A stretch of DNA of 64,000 bases from Ignavibacteria bacterium (GTDB taxonomy: Bacteria; Bacteroidota; Ignavibacteria; Kapaibacteriales; UBA4661): positions 1-64,000 of the forward strand of contig JAAFIV010000019.1 in the NCBI GenBank assembly GCA_013298775.1, written 5' to 3'. Positions 32,381 to 41,563 of this stretch are shown here, piece after piece. The notes under the pieces were generated by a model, which was given only the letters and a program-made list of their open reading frames with translations, had not been told where the DNA came from and did not search any database. Position 1 is the first letter of the stretch. Every line of letters begins with the position of its first letter. Made by a program: the position numbers and the translations under genes.

Positions 32381-32829
32381 CACTGTATTATCTTGACTCT
32401 TCTGCATGGCTTCAATACTACGTCCGCGAACAAGGGTCGGACAAGGTTGCTGCCTTGTTTCAGCCGTCGGTCGCGCTTGCTTGCTCGTCGTTTGGATTTG
32501 TTGAAGTGGTCGTTACTCTTAGCCGTTTAGCGCATTCGGGAGCAATTTCCCATGAAGATCTACTTCATAAAATTCACGACCTCGAAAACGACTGGACGCA
32601 ATTTCTCCAAGTTTCTGCTTCTGCTGCCGTTATCAAGCACGCCGAGCAGTCTGCGCTAAAGTATAATCTCTCGCCCGAACGCGCCTTACACATCGCATCA
32701 TTGCTTGCGGTGCAGGAACGTACTGGCACCAGCGACAATACCGTGACGCTTGTTTCAACCGATACAGAATTGCTTGCAACTGCGCAAAAGTACGGCATTC
32801 CGGGCATGAATCCTTCCGAAGCCTCGTAA
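32377..32829 (+). CDS. PIN-domain (VapC-like) protein with altered acidic site
   Basis: A 150-residue PIN protein overlapping the previous gene by 4 bp (ATGA). Asp7 in YYLDSSAW, Glu43 in GFVEVVV and Asp129 in VSTDTELL are present, but in the usual L-x-x-x-D-A-x-H-L-A helix the acidic residue is replaced by Arg102 (SPERALHIAS). Glu101 lies next to it and might substitute. RNase activity may therefore be weakened, or the active site rearranged. A short tandem repeat (cgtaaatacggt type, about 32826-32866) follows the stop codon. Confidence 0.82.
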   Translation: MTLYYLDSSAWLQYYVREQGSDKVAALFQPSVALACSSFGFVEVVVTLSRLAHSGAISHEDLLHKIHDLENDWTQFLQVSASAAVIKHAEQSALKYNLSPERALHIASLLAVQERTGTSDNTVTLVSTDTELLATAQKYGIPGMNPSEAS

Positions 32830-32866
32830 ATACGGTCCTAAACACGGTCGTAAATACGGTCGTAAA
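32826..32866. repeat. Short 12-bp tandem repeat after the PIN gene
   Basis: Imperfect copies of cgtaaatacggt follow each other from the end of the PIN gene (last codons TCG TAA) into the spacer, so the toxin's stop codon lies in the first unit. Confidence 0.75.
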
Positions 32867-32959
32867 TTATAGTTGGAAATGCCGTAAATACATTGCAAGT
32901 CGTATCAATAAATAGCAACAATTGTCCCAATTCTTCTCAAGCTCATTCACACATGTATT

Positions 32960-33934
32960 TTGCCCAACGCTCCTCACGATAATCGTTCTGCTTCTTCGCC
33001 GCTTTCCCAGCATTCACGCGCTTTGGTGCTGCTTGCTCTTACGGCGGTACTCTGGAGTTCGGGTGGCTTTCTGATAAAACTTATTTCGTGGAATGCCTTC
33101 TGTATTGCTGGAATGCGCGGTGCCATTGCTGCCGCATGTATCGGGCTTCTAATGCGCAAGCATCTTGTTTTTAACCCTGTTCGCCTCTCCTTCTACGAAC
33201 GCTGCGCTGCACTTGTTTATACCTCTACTGTAACACTTTTTGTCTCGGCAACAAAGCTCACAACCGCCGCCAATGCTATTTTGCTGCAATATACCGCCCC
33301 TGTGTATGTTGCCATTTTTGGTGCATGGTTTTTGAGTGAACGCACCGATAAACGCGACTGGATAACGCTTGCCGTCGTCGTTTTAGGCATGGTACTATTT
33401 TTCGTGGAGGGATTGTCGGCAGATAATATGCTGGGAAATTGCTTTGCTCTTTTGAGTGGATGTAGCTTTGCGTGGCTAACGCTTTTTATGCGCAAAGAGG
33501 CGCAGATACGCCGTGCAAGGGAAATTGCGGAGAATACCGACTCAGTTCATTCCTCCAATTCCGGCGTGAATGCTGTGTTTTGGGGTAATATCCTAACAGC
33601 AAGTATTGGTGCGCCTTTCGTGGTGCAATCTTTTCTGAGCGGCACGGCTCCTGTCTCTGGCGATGCGGCGTGGCAAAGCTGGCTTGGATTGGTGCTTTTG
33701 GGCGTATTTCAACTTGGTATTTCCTACATTCTGTACGCTCGTGCATTGCCGCACGTGAGCGCACTTGAAGCAATTCTCATTCCCGTTATTGAACCGCTCC
33801 TGAATCCTGTGTGGGTTGCGCTCGCGACAGGCGAAAAACCGAGCTTTTATGCGGCATTGGGCGGAATTGTTGTTGTTACTGCTATTACTGTGCGGAGCTT
33901 GTCGAGCCTTCGCGCATCCCGCTCCAATCCTTGA
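32960..33934 (+). CDS. EamA/DMT family transporter
   Basis: A 324-residue inner-membrane protein with ten hydrophobic segments in two EamA halves (drug/metabolite transporter superfamily). LVLLALTAVLWSSGGFLIKL opens the first half with the typical W-S-S/G-x-x-x-I pattern; NAILLQYTAPVYVAIFGAWFLSER closes it, and the second half ends in LEAILIPVIEPLLNPVWVALATGEKPS. The substrate (amino acid, nucleoside or drug) cannot be derived. The start is a TTG at 32960, since no ATG fits; a downstream start is possible. It stands alone. Confidence 0.85.
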   Translation: MPNAPHDNRSASSPLSQHSRALVLLALTAVLWSSGGFLIKLISWNAFCIAGMRGAIAAACIGLLMRKHLVFNPVRLSFYERCAALVYTSTVTLFVSATKLTTAANAILLQYTAPVYVAIFGAWFLSERTDKRDWITLAVVVLGMVLFFVEGLSADNMLGNCFALLSGCSFAWLTLFMRKEAQIRRAREIAENTDSVHSSNSGVNAVFWGNILTASIGAPFVVQSFLSGTAPVSGDAAWQSWLGLVLLGVFQLGISYILYARALPHVSALEAILIPVIEPLLNPVWVALATGEKPSFYAALGGIVVVTAITVRSLSSLRASRSNP

Positions 33935-34132
33935 TTTGGCAAAATACGTTTTAAAGTGTATTTTTGCAGTGCTTGAATTCAAGATGTTCTGTCGCCGCAT
34001 TCCTTCTCATCTTTTCCCCTCTCGTATCGCCCCTTGCACCGCGTTAATTCGCCCTTCTTTTCTGAACTGTTTGTCTTTTGTATGATTTTGTCCGTTGAAA
34101 AAACAACGCTGGTGCGCGTATTGGTGCGCTCT

Positions 34133-35161
34133 ATGAACTTTTTTGTCGAATTTTCATTTTGCGCCTTCACTTGCGTAATGATGCTTGTTTTCGCTCATAT
34201 TACCAAAGCTCAAGCGCAAAGCCCCACGCCAAGCGCAATAGCAACCAACGCAATAGCGACCAGCACAACAGCGACCAGTACCATAAAATCCGCCCTTCTC
34301 AAGCAACTCCAGCGCGGTGACACCGAGTACAGGGTGCGCCTCACTAGTGGCGATATACTTTCTGGCAAAGTGCTAGAGGTTTTAGAGCAATCGGCGGGTA
34401 CGTCCATATCAGCATCCATGCCAGAAGAAGGCATTGTTTTAGAAACCTCGCTGGGAAAATTGACTATTTTTTTGAGCGAGATTAGCGAGATTATTCCGCG
34501 CCGCTCTGCGTATCGGCACAATCACCGTGCGTACATCATGCCGACCGCCGAACCTATTGGGAATAATCACTTTATTGGCTTGTGGGAATTGATATTTGCC
34601 TATGCGGGAGCAGGAATCGGCGATGTGGTTTCTCTCACGGGCGGTCGCACGCTGGTTCCGTTCTTGTCCGGCGACGAACAAGCGACGCTGGTAAATGTAA
34701 AAATCACTCCGTATGTCTTCGAGCTTGATGAGAGCGGGAACCGCTTATTTACTTGTGTTGGCGGCAATTTTGCGCTCGCAAATACGGCGAATCAGTTTTG
34801 GCACGCGTACGTAGGAGCAACCTTCAAAGGTGCGCGGTCGAGCATTACGGGACACGTTTTTTACAAGGTCAATGAACCCAGTACGTACAGAATTCGTGCA
34901 GGGAATTTCTTAGATTTTACTGCTCGCTACCCCGCATCAACACTGGGCATTGGTGCTGCTCTGGACACGCGCATCGGCGACCGCCACGACATGCACTTTA
35001 TCGGCGAACTCTGGAATGCAAACGTGCTGCAACCCAGCGCAACTGCTATTCTTCTCGGTCTCCGCCTCAGTAATACTGCCGTTTCTATGGATGCGGGGCT
35101 TGCTATTTTCACCCAACCGTTTGTTTTTCCTTTTGTCAGTTTTGCGTGGACACCGTTTTGA
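34133..35161 (+). CDS. Exported protein of unknown function, probable outer-membrane component
   Basis: A 342-residue protein with a signal peptide (MNFFVEFSFC..., ending TKAQAQ), a low-complexity Ala/Thr/Ser linker (encoded by near-repeats of gcaatagcgaccagcac), then a small beta domain (YRVRLTSGDILSGKVLEV ... LETSLGKLTIFLSEISEI, reminiscent of an Sm-like barrel), and a C-terminal half of amphipathic strands (FVGATFKGARSS-like, FDTRIGDRHDMHFIGELWN, VFPFVSFAWTPF) ending in Phe, as in outer-membrane barrels. No family recognised. The start was set at the signal peptide. Confidence 0.6.
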   Translation: MNFFVEFSFCAFTCVMMLVFAHITKAQAQSPTPSAIATNAIATSTTATSTIKSALLKQLQRGDTEYRVRLTSGDILSGKVLEVLEQSAGTSISASMPEEGIVLETSLGKLTIFLSEISEIIPRRSAYRHNHRAYIMPTAEPIGNNHFIGLWELIFAYAGAGIGDVVSLTGGRTLVPFLSGDEQATLVNVKITPYVFELDESGNRLFTCVGGNFALANTANQFWHAYVGATFKGARSSITGHVFYKVNEPSTYRIRAGNFLDFTARYPASTLGIGAALDTRIGDRHDMHFIGELWNANVLQPSATAILLGLRLSNTAVSMDAGLAIFTQPFVFPFVSFAWTPF

Positions 35162-35186
35162 AATTGCGAATGTGAATGAGAATCTC

Positions 35187-35553
35187 ACTTCACGCATACC
35201 ACCGCGTTGTCCTCACCCCTCGCTGTGCGAGACCCTCTCCCAAAGGGCGAGGGTTCATAGAAACTAGCTCTAAAGCCCTCTCCTTCTAGGAGCTAATAAG
35301 GGTAAGCATTCCAGAAGGCACATAAAAACTGATGTTCTGTGTGAGGGTCTGACTTCTTCGTCAGGCTCTCACTTTCTTCACGAAGGAAGTGAGAGCCTCA
35401 ATAAGAATTGAGACCCTCACGCCCGGTGTAAAATCTTAGTCTTGTATTTTCGATGTATTTTCATAAACACGAGATTTTATTAGGCTTACAATAACACCTA
35501 CCCTTGTCAGCCCTCTGGGAGAGGGCTGGGTGAGGGTGGTGTACATAAGGTGA
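35187..35553. repeat. Family B repeat (copy 4) split by a nested family C element (copy 3)
   Basis: The left half of a family B element (cctcacccctcgctgtgcga ... ctccttctaggag, 35211-35293) and its right half (agccctctgggagagggctg then ggtgaggg, 35509-35537) are separated by about 215 bp. Within that interval lies a complete family C element (35341-35420: gtgagggtctgacttcttcg ... gaccctcac). Outer flanks tcacttcacgcatacc and tacataaggtga continue the B arms. This is a second case of element-in-element nesting. Confidence 0.8.
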
Positions 35554-35571
35554 ATTACAACATAAACAATC

Positions 35572-36384
35572 TTACTTCGCTGCTGTTTTTACCAACGCCG
35601 CGCTACCACCATTCACTCGCAAAGGACCAACCTCAACACCTGTTCCTTGCTCGTTTTGTGCCATTTGTCCCTCGTGGGCGATACGCTCAATAATAAAATT
35701 CTGACGCGTAATTGTATTCTGCACTTTCACCGTGCGCTCTGCGCCGTACACCACATACTCTGCGGCATTGCTGCCTGTTTTCTCGATAAATGCTGATTCC
35801 AACGAGACTTTCAGTGTGTAAGCGGAATTATACCGTAAGTGGTCGAAAGCGTAGTAACCACGCGCATCCGTTGTGGTAACGATGCCATTGCCCAAGCTCA
35901 CCCGCACGTTTGCTGCACCAACATTGCGATTGTCAGCAAAGGCGACACGCCCGCAAACGACGTATTCACCGCGCTCCACGCTGATTATTGGCAAATGGAC
36001 ATCGTGTCCGCGCAGCATAATTGTTTGTGTGGAAATGAGGTCGTTACTGCCTTCGGCAAGAATTTGCACGGTGTATTTTCCATTCATCACGTTGGTAATA
36101 TTGAAAAATCCTTTGCTATCGAGTTTTACGCTCAAATCCATTTCCGCAATACGCACCACAACGCCCGTCATTGCTTCGTTCTCCGTGCCTGCTGCTATCA
36201 CTCGACCAATAATATTATTTCCCATTACGACTGGAAAAACAGGACGCTGCTGCGCATGAGTGGGCGTGGTAAAAAAATGAATACTTGTCCAAACAAAAGC
36301 AATGGTGCGAAGTATCGCCCACGCCATTTTTGCAGCATGGAAAATGTTGTTATTTGAGCGGCGAGAGTTTGTGAGCGTTGTCAT
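35572..36384 (-). CDS. Exported protein with two carboxypeptidase-regulatory-like (Cna-B) domains
   Basis: A 270-residue protein: a signal sequence (hydrophobic segment about 22-45, ending TPTHAQQ), then two Ig-like carboxypeptidase-regulatory/Cna-B modules. Module 1 (about 56-135) shows IIGRVIAAGTENEAMTGVVV and KGFFNITNVMNGKYTVQIL; module 2 (about 140-225) shows VCGRVAFADNRNVGAANVRV and ARGYYAFDHLRYNSAYTLKV. A hydrophilic Gln/Asn-rich tail ends the protein. Such modules occur in surface or receptor-associated proteins of Bacteroidota; no catalytic domain is present. Divergent from the T9SS carboxypeptidase. Confidence 0.72.
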   Translation of the reverse strand: MTTLTNSRRSNNNIFHAAKMAWAILRTIAFVWTSIHFFTTPTHAQQRPVFPVVMGNNIIGRVIAAGTENEAMTGVVVRIAEMDLSVKLDSKGFFNITNVMNGKYTVQILAEGSNDLISTQTIMLRGHDVHLPIISVERGEYVVCGRVAFADNRNVGAANVRVSLGNGIVTTTDARGYYAFDHLRYNSAYTLKVSLESAFIEKTGSNAAEYVVYGAERTVKVQNTITRQNFIIERIAHEGQMAQNEQGTGVEVGPLRVNGGSAALVKTAAK

Positions 36385-36906
36385 GGCGGCATCTCCGAAA
36401 AAAACTGTGTAAAAAGAAGTTGAATGCGAATCGTGTGAAGAATACCTGCGTTGTTTAGGCGTTGAATGCTATTGCTTGAGTATTCTTGGTACAAAAATGC
36501 AGGAAATGGCGTGAAGAAACATCTGCCCAATGGTCAGGACTTTCTCTACCAAAACGTCATACAGGAATTGGTGTGCGGATGATATACGCGGATTGCGTAG
36601 GAAGGATGAATTGTAAAAAAATCTCTTGGATGCAAGCGGTGTTTGCGTGTAACTTACAGAGATTTTCTGTCAGGTTTTTCCGTACTTTTTGGCTTGATTT
36701 CTCTTTGTAAACGAAACATTTTCCTCAGTAGTGACACAGACATTCTTGTCTGTGAGCGTAGGCGTGGGACTCAGGACAGAAACACAGACAAGAATATCTG
36801 TGCCACTAAATCCTGATTCTACCTGCTTCTCAGATGTTTTGTTCTGTGCAAAACGCATTTCCTTTATCGTTCAATTCCTTCATCTCCCCTTTACCTTTTT
36901 TATCGC
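36385..36906. other. 522-bp divergent region with one family D element
   Basis: No gene is seen. The family D copy at 36728-36808 is the only recognised element; the remaining sequence must carry promoters for the flanking genes. Confidence 0.5.
36728..36808. repeat. Family D inverted repeat, copy 2
   Basis: tagtgacacagacattcttg ... caagaatatctgtgccacta, with the conserved centre gcgtgggactcaggac. Same orientation as the copy at 17433; located upstream of the T9SS carboxypeptidase gene. Confidence 0.9.
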
Positions 36907-39330
36907 ATGCGCAACTTTTTACTGCTTCTCGTCGCACTGTTTTTGTGCATTCTTCCTGATAGCTCATTTGCTCAAAACCGCTCCAATACTCGCTTCGATG
37001 ATGAGCATTTCCTGAAAGCACGTATCTATTTTCAAGAACATTTCGACCTCGAAGCTGCCGAAGAATGCGGCGTAGAAGTGGAGCATAGTGTGATAAAAGG
37101 TAAACTCTATGTGGAAGGTGTTATTAGCCGAACAACGCTCCAGACCTTGCGTTCAAGGAATGTGCGTGTACAGGTGCTTGTGGAAGATGCCGCAAAAGAA
37201 GCGGAAGACCGCGCTGCACGCTACTTTCAGCGCACAAGCAAAGGAACCGCTCAAGATGCCAACAACAACACCCCGCGTAATTTCAAACTCGGCAGCATGG
37301 CAGGCTTTTTTCGATTGACCGAAATTTATGGAGAATTTGCGAAGATGCGCGAAATGTTTCCCCGCTTTGTCAGCGCACCAGAAGCAATTGGAACATCGGT
37401 GGAAGGCTCACCAATTCAGGCGTATAGGATTTGCTCGGCAGAGGCAGTAAACGAGAAAAAACCTGAAATTCTCTACACCTCGCTTCACCATGCGCGGGAG
37501 CCAGGTGGCGCGGCATCGCTTATTTACTACGCATGGTGGCTGTTGGAGCAAGCGGCAGATGGCAATGTGGAAGCGCAATATTTGCTGAATAATCGGCAGC
37601 TCTACATTGTTCCAGTCGTAAATCCCGATGGATATTCGTGGAATCAAAGCACGAATCCCAATGGTGGCGGGATGTGGCGCAAAAATCGTCGGATGAATCA
37701 AGATGGTTCGTATGGCGTGGATTTGAACCGTAATTACGGCACAAGCACCTTCTGGAACGCACCAAATAATGGTTCTTCCACAAATCCGCGCAGCGATACC
37801 TATCGCGGGACTGAACCGTTCTCCGAGCCAGAAACACAGGCGTTGCGCGACTTCTGCGAGCGTCGGGCATTCCGCACCGCGATTAACTTTCACACCTTTA
37901 GCAATTTGCTCATTTACCCGTACTCCTACATTGACCGCGAAACCCCTGATTCTACCTACTTTCGCGCCCTCACGGCTGAAATCACCAAAGACAATTTATA
38001 CTCCGCCGGACGCGACCTGCAAACCGTCGGCTACGCCGTGCGCGGTGGCTCGGATGATTGGATGTATGCGGGTTTGAGCGGTGGTCGAAAAATTATGTCC
38101 TACACTCCAGAAGTTGGCACGCCTGACGACGGTTTCTGGCCCTCGCCAGACCGCATTATTCCTCAATGTGCTGAGAATCTTTCCACCAATCGCTTGACAG
38201 CCTGGAGTGCGGCGGTGAATCTGCGTCCCGTTCAGAGCTATGTTCGCGAGAACCCGCAATCAGGTTTGGCGCGGCTTGTAGTGGAGGTTCAGAATATCGG
38301 CATTCAAGATGCACAGGAAACCTCAAGTCTCTCGGCGCGAGCATTGGTGCGAGGTGTGAGCTTTATCCGCTCTGAGCGAAGCATTCGTGCGCTGCGCTCG
38401 ACGGAGCTTGTGCGCGAGGTGTTTGAGATGGCGTTCGATTCTACCATCAAAAACGGCACAATTATTCCTACGGAAATTATCATTACGCAAGAGCGAACAC
38501 CGCGCCGCGACACGGTTTTGGTGCAAGTGCGCGAAGCAGAGCGAGTGAATCTTTTTAGCGAAACAAAGGACACGGACAAGTGGCAATTAGGACGCTGGGC
38601 AGCCGTAACCGACGCACTCACAGGCTCGCCAGCACTGACCGACAGTCCGCAAGGTTTTTATCGTTCAAACGACAATAATTTTGTGCAGCTTTCACGTCGG
38701 GTCAGTTTGGCGGGCTTGCGTGCGGCGACGTTGGAATATCAAACGCGCTGGTCGGTGGAATCTAACGGTGACCTAGCAGTGGTGCAGGTTTCCGACGATA
38801 ATGGCATCTCGTGGCGATACGTGCGCACATCGCTCATGAAGCCGGGCGTGTCTGTGCCAGGCGTGGGCGAGCAAGGTTTTGGGTACGATGGCAACTTCCC
38901 GCAATGGATTCGCCAAGAATACCCACTTGATGCGTGGTTGGGACGCGATGTGCTGATTCGCTTTGGTATTATTTCCGATAACGCTGCGGTGTTCGATGGC
39001 ATGTACGTCCGCGATGTGGCTCTGCGTCTGTATCGGGATTCGCTGTCGTCGCGTGGCGCGAGCAATACGCTTCAAGCACCGCGCCTTGCTCCAAACACGA
39101 TTGAGCTGGGAAATGAAATTCGCATAGACCTACCGCTCATGAGCGTGGACACGCCTGTTGATGTGCGCCTTGTGAATACAATTGGTCAGCAGGTGATTCT
39201 CCTGACGGGCATCAACGCGGCGAATGACGGGACAATTTTCCTACCAACAAGCACACTTTCACGAGGCATGTACATCGCTGAAATTCGCATGGGAGCAAGT
39301 CTGACGAGAGAAAGAGTGTTGCTAAAATGA
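36907..39330 (+). CDS. Secreted M14 zinc carboxypeptidase with T9SS sorting domain
   Basis: An 807-residue secreted metallocarboxypeptidase. Signal peptide about 1-22 (ending SSFAQ), a short propeptide, then the M14 domain (about 130-440). Zinc ligands are His195 and Glu198 in HHAREP and His329 in INFHTF; Glu402 in YTPEVGTP is the catalytic base, and DLNRNYG carries the substrate-binding Asn-Arg. A beta-sandwich follows with an immune-inhibitor-A-like jelly roll (about 540-720: WSVESNGDLAVVQVSDDNGI). The last about 75 residues (VRLVNTIGQQVILL, STLSRGMYIAEIRM) form a type A T9SS sorting domain, so the enzyme is predicted to be exported by T9SS and anchored on or released from the surface. All catalytic residues are intact, unlike in the M1 homologue at 3339. 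Confidence 0.9.
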   Translation: MRNFLLLLVALFLCILPDSSFAQNRSNTRFDDEHFLKARIYFQEHFDLEAAEECGVEVEHSVIKGKLYVEGVISRTTLQTLRSRNVRVQVLVEDAAKEAEDRAARYFQRTSKGTAQDANNNTPRNFKLGSMAGFFRLTEIYGEFAKMREMFPRFVSAPEAIGTSVEGSPIQAYRICSAEAVNEKKPEILYTSLHHAREPGGAASLIYYAWWLLEQAADGNVEAQYLLNNRQLYIVPVVNPDGYSWNQSTNPNGGGMWRKNRRMNQDGSYGVDLNRNYGTSTFWNAPNNGSSTNPRSDTYRGTEPFSEPETQALRDFCERRAFRTAINFHTFSNLLIYPYSYIDRETPDSTYFRALTAEITKDNLYSAGRDLQTVGYAVRGGSDDWMYAGLSGGRKIMSYTPEVGTPDDGFWPSPDRIIPQCAENLSTNRLTAWSAAVNLRPVQSYVRENPQSGLARLVVEVQNIGIQDAQETSSLSARALVRGVSFIRSERSIRALRSTELVREVFEMAFDSTIKNGTIIPTEIIITQERTPRRDTVLVQVREAERVNLFSETKDTDKWQLGRWAAVTDALTGSPALTDSPQGFYRSNDNNFVQLSRRVSLAGLRAATLEYQTRWSVESNGDLAVVQVSDDNGISWRYVRTSLMKPGVSVPGVGEQGFGYDGNFPQWIRQEYPLDAWLGRDVLIRFGIISDNAAVFDGMYVRDVALRLYRDSLSSRGASNTLQAPRLAPNTIELGNEIRIDLPLMSVDTPVDVRLVNTIGQQVILLTGINAANDGTIFLPTSTLSRGMYIAEIRMGASLTRERVLLK

Positions 39331-39356
39331 CGCAGCACGTCTATTCAAGCACAATT

Positions 39357-39501
39357 GTAACTGGTCAGGTCTTCTGTCGGGCGGCTGAGGAGTGCTTGAA
39401 CGCTGCCCATCCGGCGGGTAGGTCGCTTGCACAGCACTCGCCGGACGGGCTACTGCGCTTGTAATAACAGCCGCCCGACGAGATAGTATCTGACCGGTTA
39501 C
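39357..39501. repeat. Family E structured repeat, copy 3
   Basis: gtaactggtcaggtcttctg opens and tagtatctgaccggttac closes; inner gtcgggcggc/gccgcccgac and catccggcggg/actcgccggac stems as in the copy at 30016. Between the carboxypeptidase and the GNAT-like gene. Confidence 0.9.
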
Positions 39502-39538
39502 GCACAATTATCCTTGAATTCACGACTACCAAATTTCT

Positions 39539-40528
39539 ATGAATCTTCACCTTGAGCGATTTCCAAATGCGCAGATGAACAATGCCGAATGGGACGATTT
39601 TGTGCGCTCTTCAGCCAATGGCACAATTTTTCATTTGCGGAAATTTCTGGCGTATCATCCCGAGGGACGCTTCACTGACCATTCGCTGTTGTTTACGCGC
39701 AAGGGCAAGGTGCAAGCAATCATGCCATCGGTGGAATGGCTCATAGATAAAGAAAAAACCTTATTTTCGCATCGGGGCGCGTCGTTTGGCGGCTTGGTGT
39801 ATGAAGAATGCAGTATTCAAGACGCAATTGACTGGGTGCAAGCCTTGAAGCACTATGCGCGGCAGCAGAATTTTCGCCGTATCATGCTCACGCTCCCACC
39901 GCAGCAATACAACCGCACTGCCAGCAATTACCTTGAGTTCGCGCTCGTGCAAGCAGGTTTTCGGTATCAAAAGCGAGAATTGACCGCTATTGTACAGCTT
40001 CCAATGAAAATAAATACGACCGAAGAGCAAGCAGATATTTTTCAACTCTTCAAGCCCGAAGCCCGCACTGCTACACGCAAAGCTCGGAAAATGGGTGTGG
40101 AAATTCGCGCTTCGCAGGATTTCGCAGCGTACTACGAGATTTTATCGCATAACTTGATGATGCGCCACAATGCCACGCCAACACACACGTTGCAGGAATT
40201 GGAATACCTCGCCGCCGCATTTCCCAATAACATCACGCTCCACGCTGCATACCTTGAAGGGCGCATGATTGCTGGCGTTGTGAACTTTGTGGCAAATCCG
40301 CGCACGGTGATTGCGTTTTACATCAGCGACAACAAGGAATTCCAAGAAGTTCGCGCTCTCAATTTGCTGTTCTACGAGATTTTTGCTCAGTATGCGCAGC
40401 AAGGAATTACATGGTACGATTTCGGCACCTTCACGCTCAACATGGAGCCAAATCTGGGCTTGGGGCGTTTTAAGGAATCTTTCGGGGCGCATGGCGTGTT
40501 CCGCGATACGTTGGAGATATTATTGTAA
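39539..40528 (+). CDS. GNAT/FemAB-like acyltransferase
   Basis: A 329-residue protein with the GNAT-fold, FemAB/BioF2-like arrangement: FVRSSANGTIFHLRKFLAYH (about 21-40), ASFGGLVYEEC, MLTLPPQQYN, a second half with LSHNLMMRHNATPTHTLQELE (about 205-225), YLEGRMIAGVVNFVANPRTVIAFYISD and the family-typical W-Y-D-F-G-T with LGRFKESFGA near the C-terminus. Related proteins transfer aminoacyl or acyl groups in cell-envelope or polysaccharide pathways. Donor and acceptor are unknown. truA starts 6 bp after its stop, so the two genes are almost certainly one transcript. Confidence 0.78.
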   Translation: MNLHLERFPNAQMNNAEWDDFVRSSANGTIFHLRKFLAYHPEGRFTDHSLLFTRKGKVQAIMPSVEWLIDKEKTLFSHRGASFGGLVYEECSIQDAIDWVQALKHYARQQNFRRIMLTLPPQQYNRTASNYLEFALVQAGFRYQKRELTAIVQLPMKINTTEEQADIFQLFKPEARTATRKARKMGVEIRASQDFAAYYEILSHNLMMRHNATPTHTLQELEYLAAAFPNNITLHAAYLEGRMIAGVVNFVANPRTVIAFYISDNKEFQEVRALNLLFYEIFAQYAQQGITWYDFGTFTLNMEPNLGLGRFKESFGAHGVFRDTLEILL

Positions 40529-40534
40529 CATTCT

Positions 40535-41413
40535 ATGAAGCACGCATCACATCACGCTTCTGCCACCGAAACAAAACGCCTCGCGCTCCTCATTGAGTAC
40601 GACGGTACGCGCTATGCGGGTTGGCAGAGGCAACCGCAGATTGCTAGTATTCAAGGCATTTTGGAAGATGTTTGTCAAGCAACATTTTGGGAAGAAAGTG
40701 AAGGAATCGCTACGCCAACATTTGTCATAAATGGCTCAGGGCGCACCGATGCTGGTGTTCACGGGCGTGGGCAAGTTGCGCACGTGGATATTCCCATAGA
40801 AAATCGTATTGCGGAGGAGAAAATTGCGCGGGCATTGAATGCGCGTTTACCAATGGATATTCGCATTCGCGCAGCAAAAATTGTGGATGTTGGCGTAAAT
40901 ACAAGAGAACGCTTCCACGCCAGATTTGGTGCGCGTCGCAGGGAATATCGCTACAATCTTTTGGAAGACTATACAGTCTTTCGCACACGCTATGCATGGC
41001 ACGTGCGACAATCCTTGCAAACCGCATTGTTACAAGAGACTGCGAATATTTTTTGTGGCAAACACAATTTTACGAGCTTTTCCAAACATAATCCTGCGAC
41101 CGAAAATTACGTTTGCACGGTGCTAGAAAGCGCGTGGAACGAGGTAGAACCAGGCGCGTGGCAATACACGATTGTCGCCGACCGCTTTGTGTATGGCATG
41201 GTGCGGTGTATCGTAGGAGCAAGTATTGATGCGGCTTTGGGAAAACGGAGCATTGAAGAGCTTCGCACGGCACTTGCGGCGGAAAACCGTGAGTTGTCAA
41301 GTCCGCTCGCGCCGCCAGAGGGACTTATTCTCTGGAGTGTGCGCTATGAAGAAGGGCGCGACCCGTTTGCGGAATTGTATGAGAATGAAGTACCAATGCG
41401 GGTTTTAGGGTGA
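40535..41413 (+). CDS. truA: tRNA pseudouridine(38-40) synthase TruA
   Basis: A 292-residue TruA enzyme that converts U38-U40 of the tRNA anticodon stem to pseudouridine. LLIEYDGTRYAGWQRQP opens the fold, the catalytic Asp72 lies in GSGRTDAGVHG, and RREYRYNL and FVYGMVRCIVGASID complete the family signature. The C-terminus (SPLAPPEGLILWSVRYE) is standard. Length is slightly above the usual 245-270 residues. Translationally close to the acyltransferase gene upstream (6-bp gap). Confidence 0.95.
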   Translation: MKHASHHASATETKRLALLIEYDGTRYAGWQRQPQIASIQGILEDVCQATFWEESEGIATPTFVINGSGRTDAGVHGRGQVAHVDIPIENRIAEEKIARALNARLPMDIRIRAAKIVDVGVNTRERFHARFGARRREYRYNLLEDYTVFRTRYAWHVRQSLQTALLQETANIFCGKHNFTSFSKHNPATENYVCTVLESAWNEVEPGAWQYTIVADRFVYGMVRCIVGASIDAALGKRSIEELRTALAAENRELSSPLAPPEGLILWSVRYEEGRDPFAELYENEVPMRVLG

Positions 41414-41424
41414 AGACTTTGTAG

Positions 41425-41461
41425 CAACCCGCCGGACAGCGACAAAGCCGCTTGGGCGGGA
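41425..41461. repeat. Partial family E repeat, copy 4
   Basis: caacccgccggacagcgaca and gccgcttgggcggga match the right-hand part of family E; the left half is missing. Directly after truA. Confidence 0.6.
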
Positions 41462-41500
41462 CAATGCCTGTATCATCCCTCAAAATCAAGATTCCCCAAT

Positions 41501-41563
41501 AATGCCAGTAATCGCAGTAATGCCAGTAATCCCAGTAATCTCACAACATCCCAGTAATCCCAG
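41501..41563. repeat. Imperfect 9-bp tandem repeats before the methyltransferase gene
   Basis: Several copies of ccagtaatc/gcagtaatg follow each other and reach the GTG start codon at 41563. Confidence 0.8.

Noticed and set aside
36486..36710. 74-codon plus-strand frame in the divergent region before the T9SS carboxypeptidase
   Set aside because: No motif, no ribosome-binding site and atypical composition.
36907..39330. Idea that the T9SS carboxypeptidase is inactive like the M1 homologue
   Set aside because: His195, Glu198, His329 and Glu402 are all in place, so the site looks intact.
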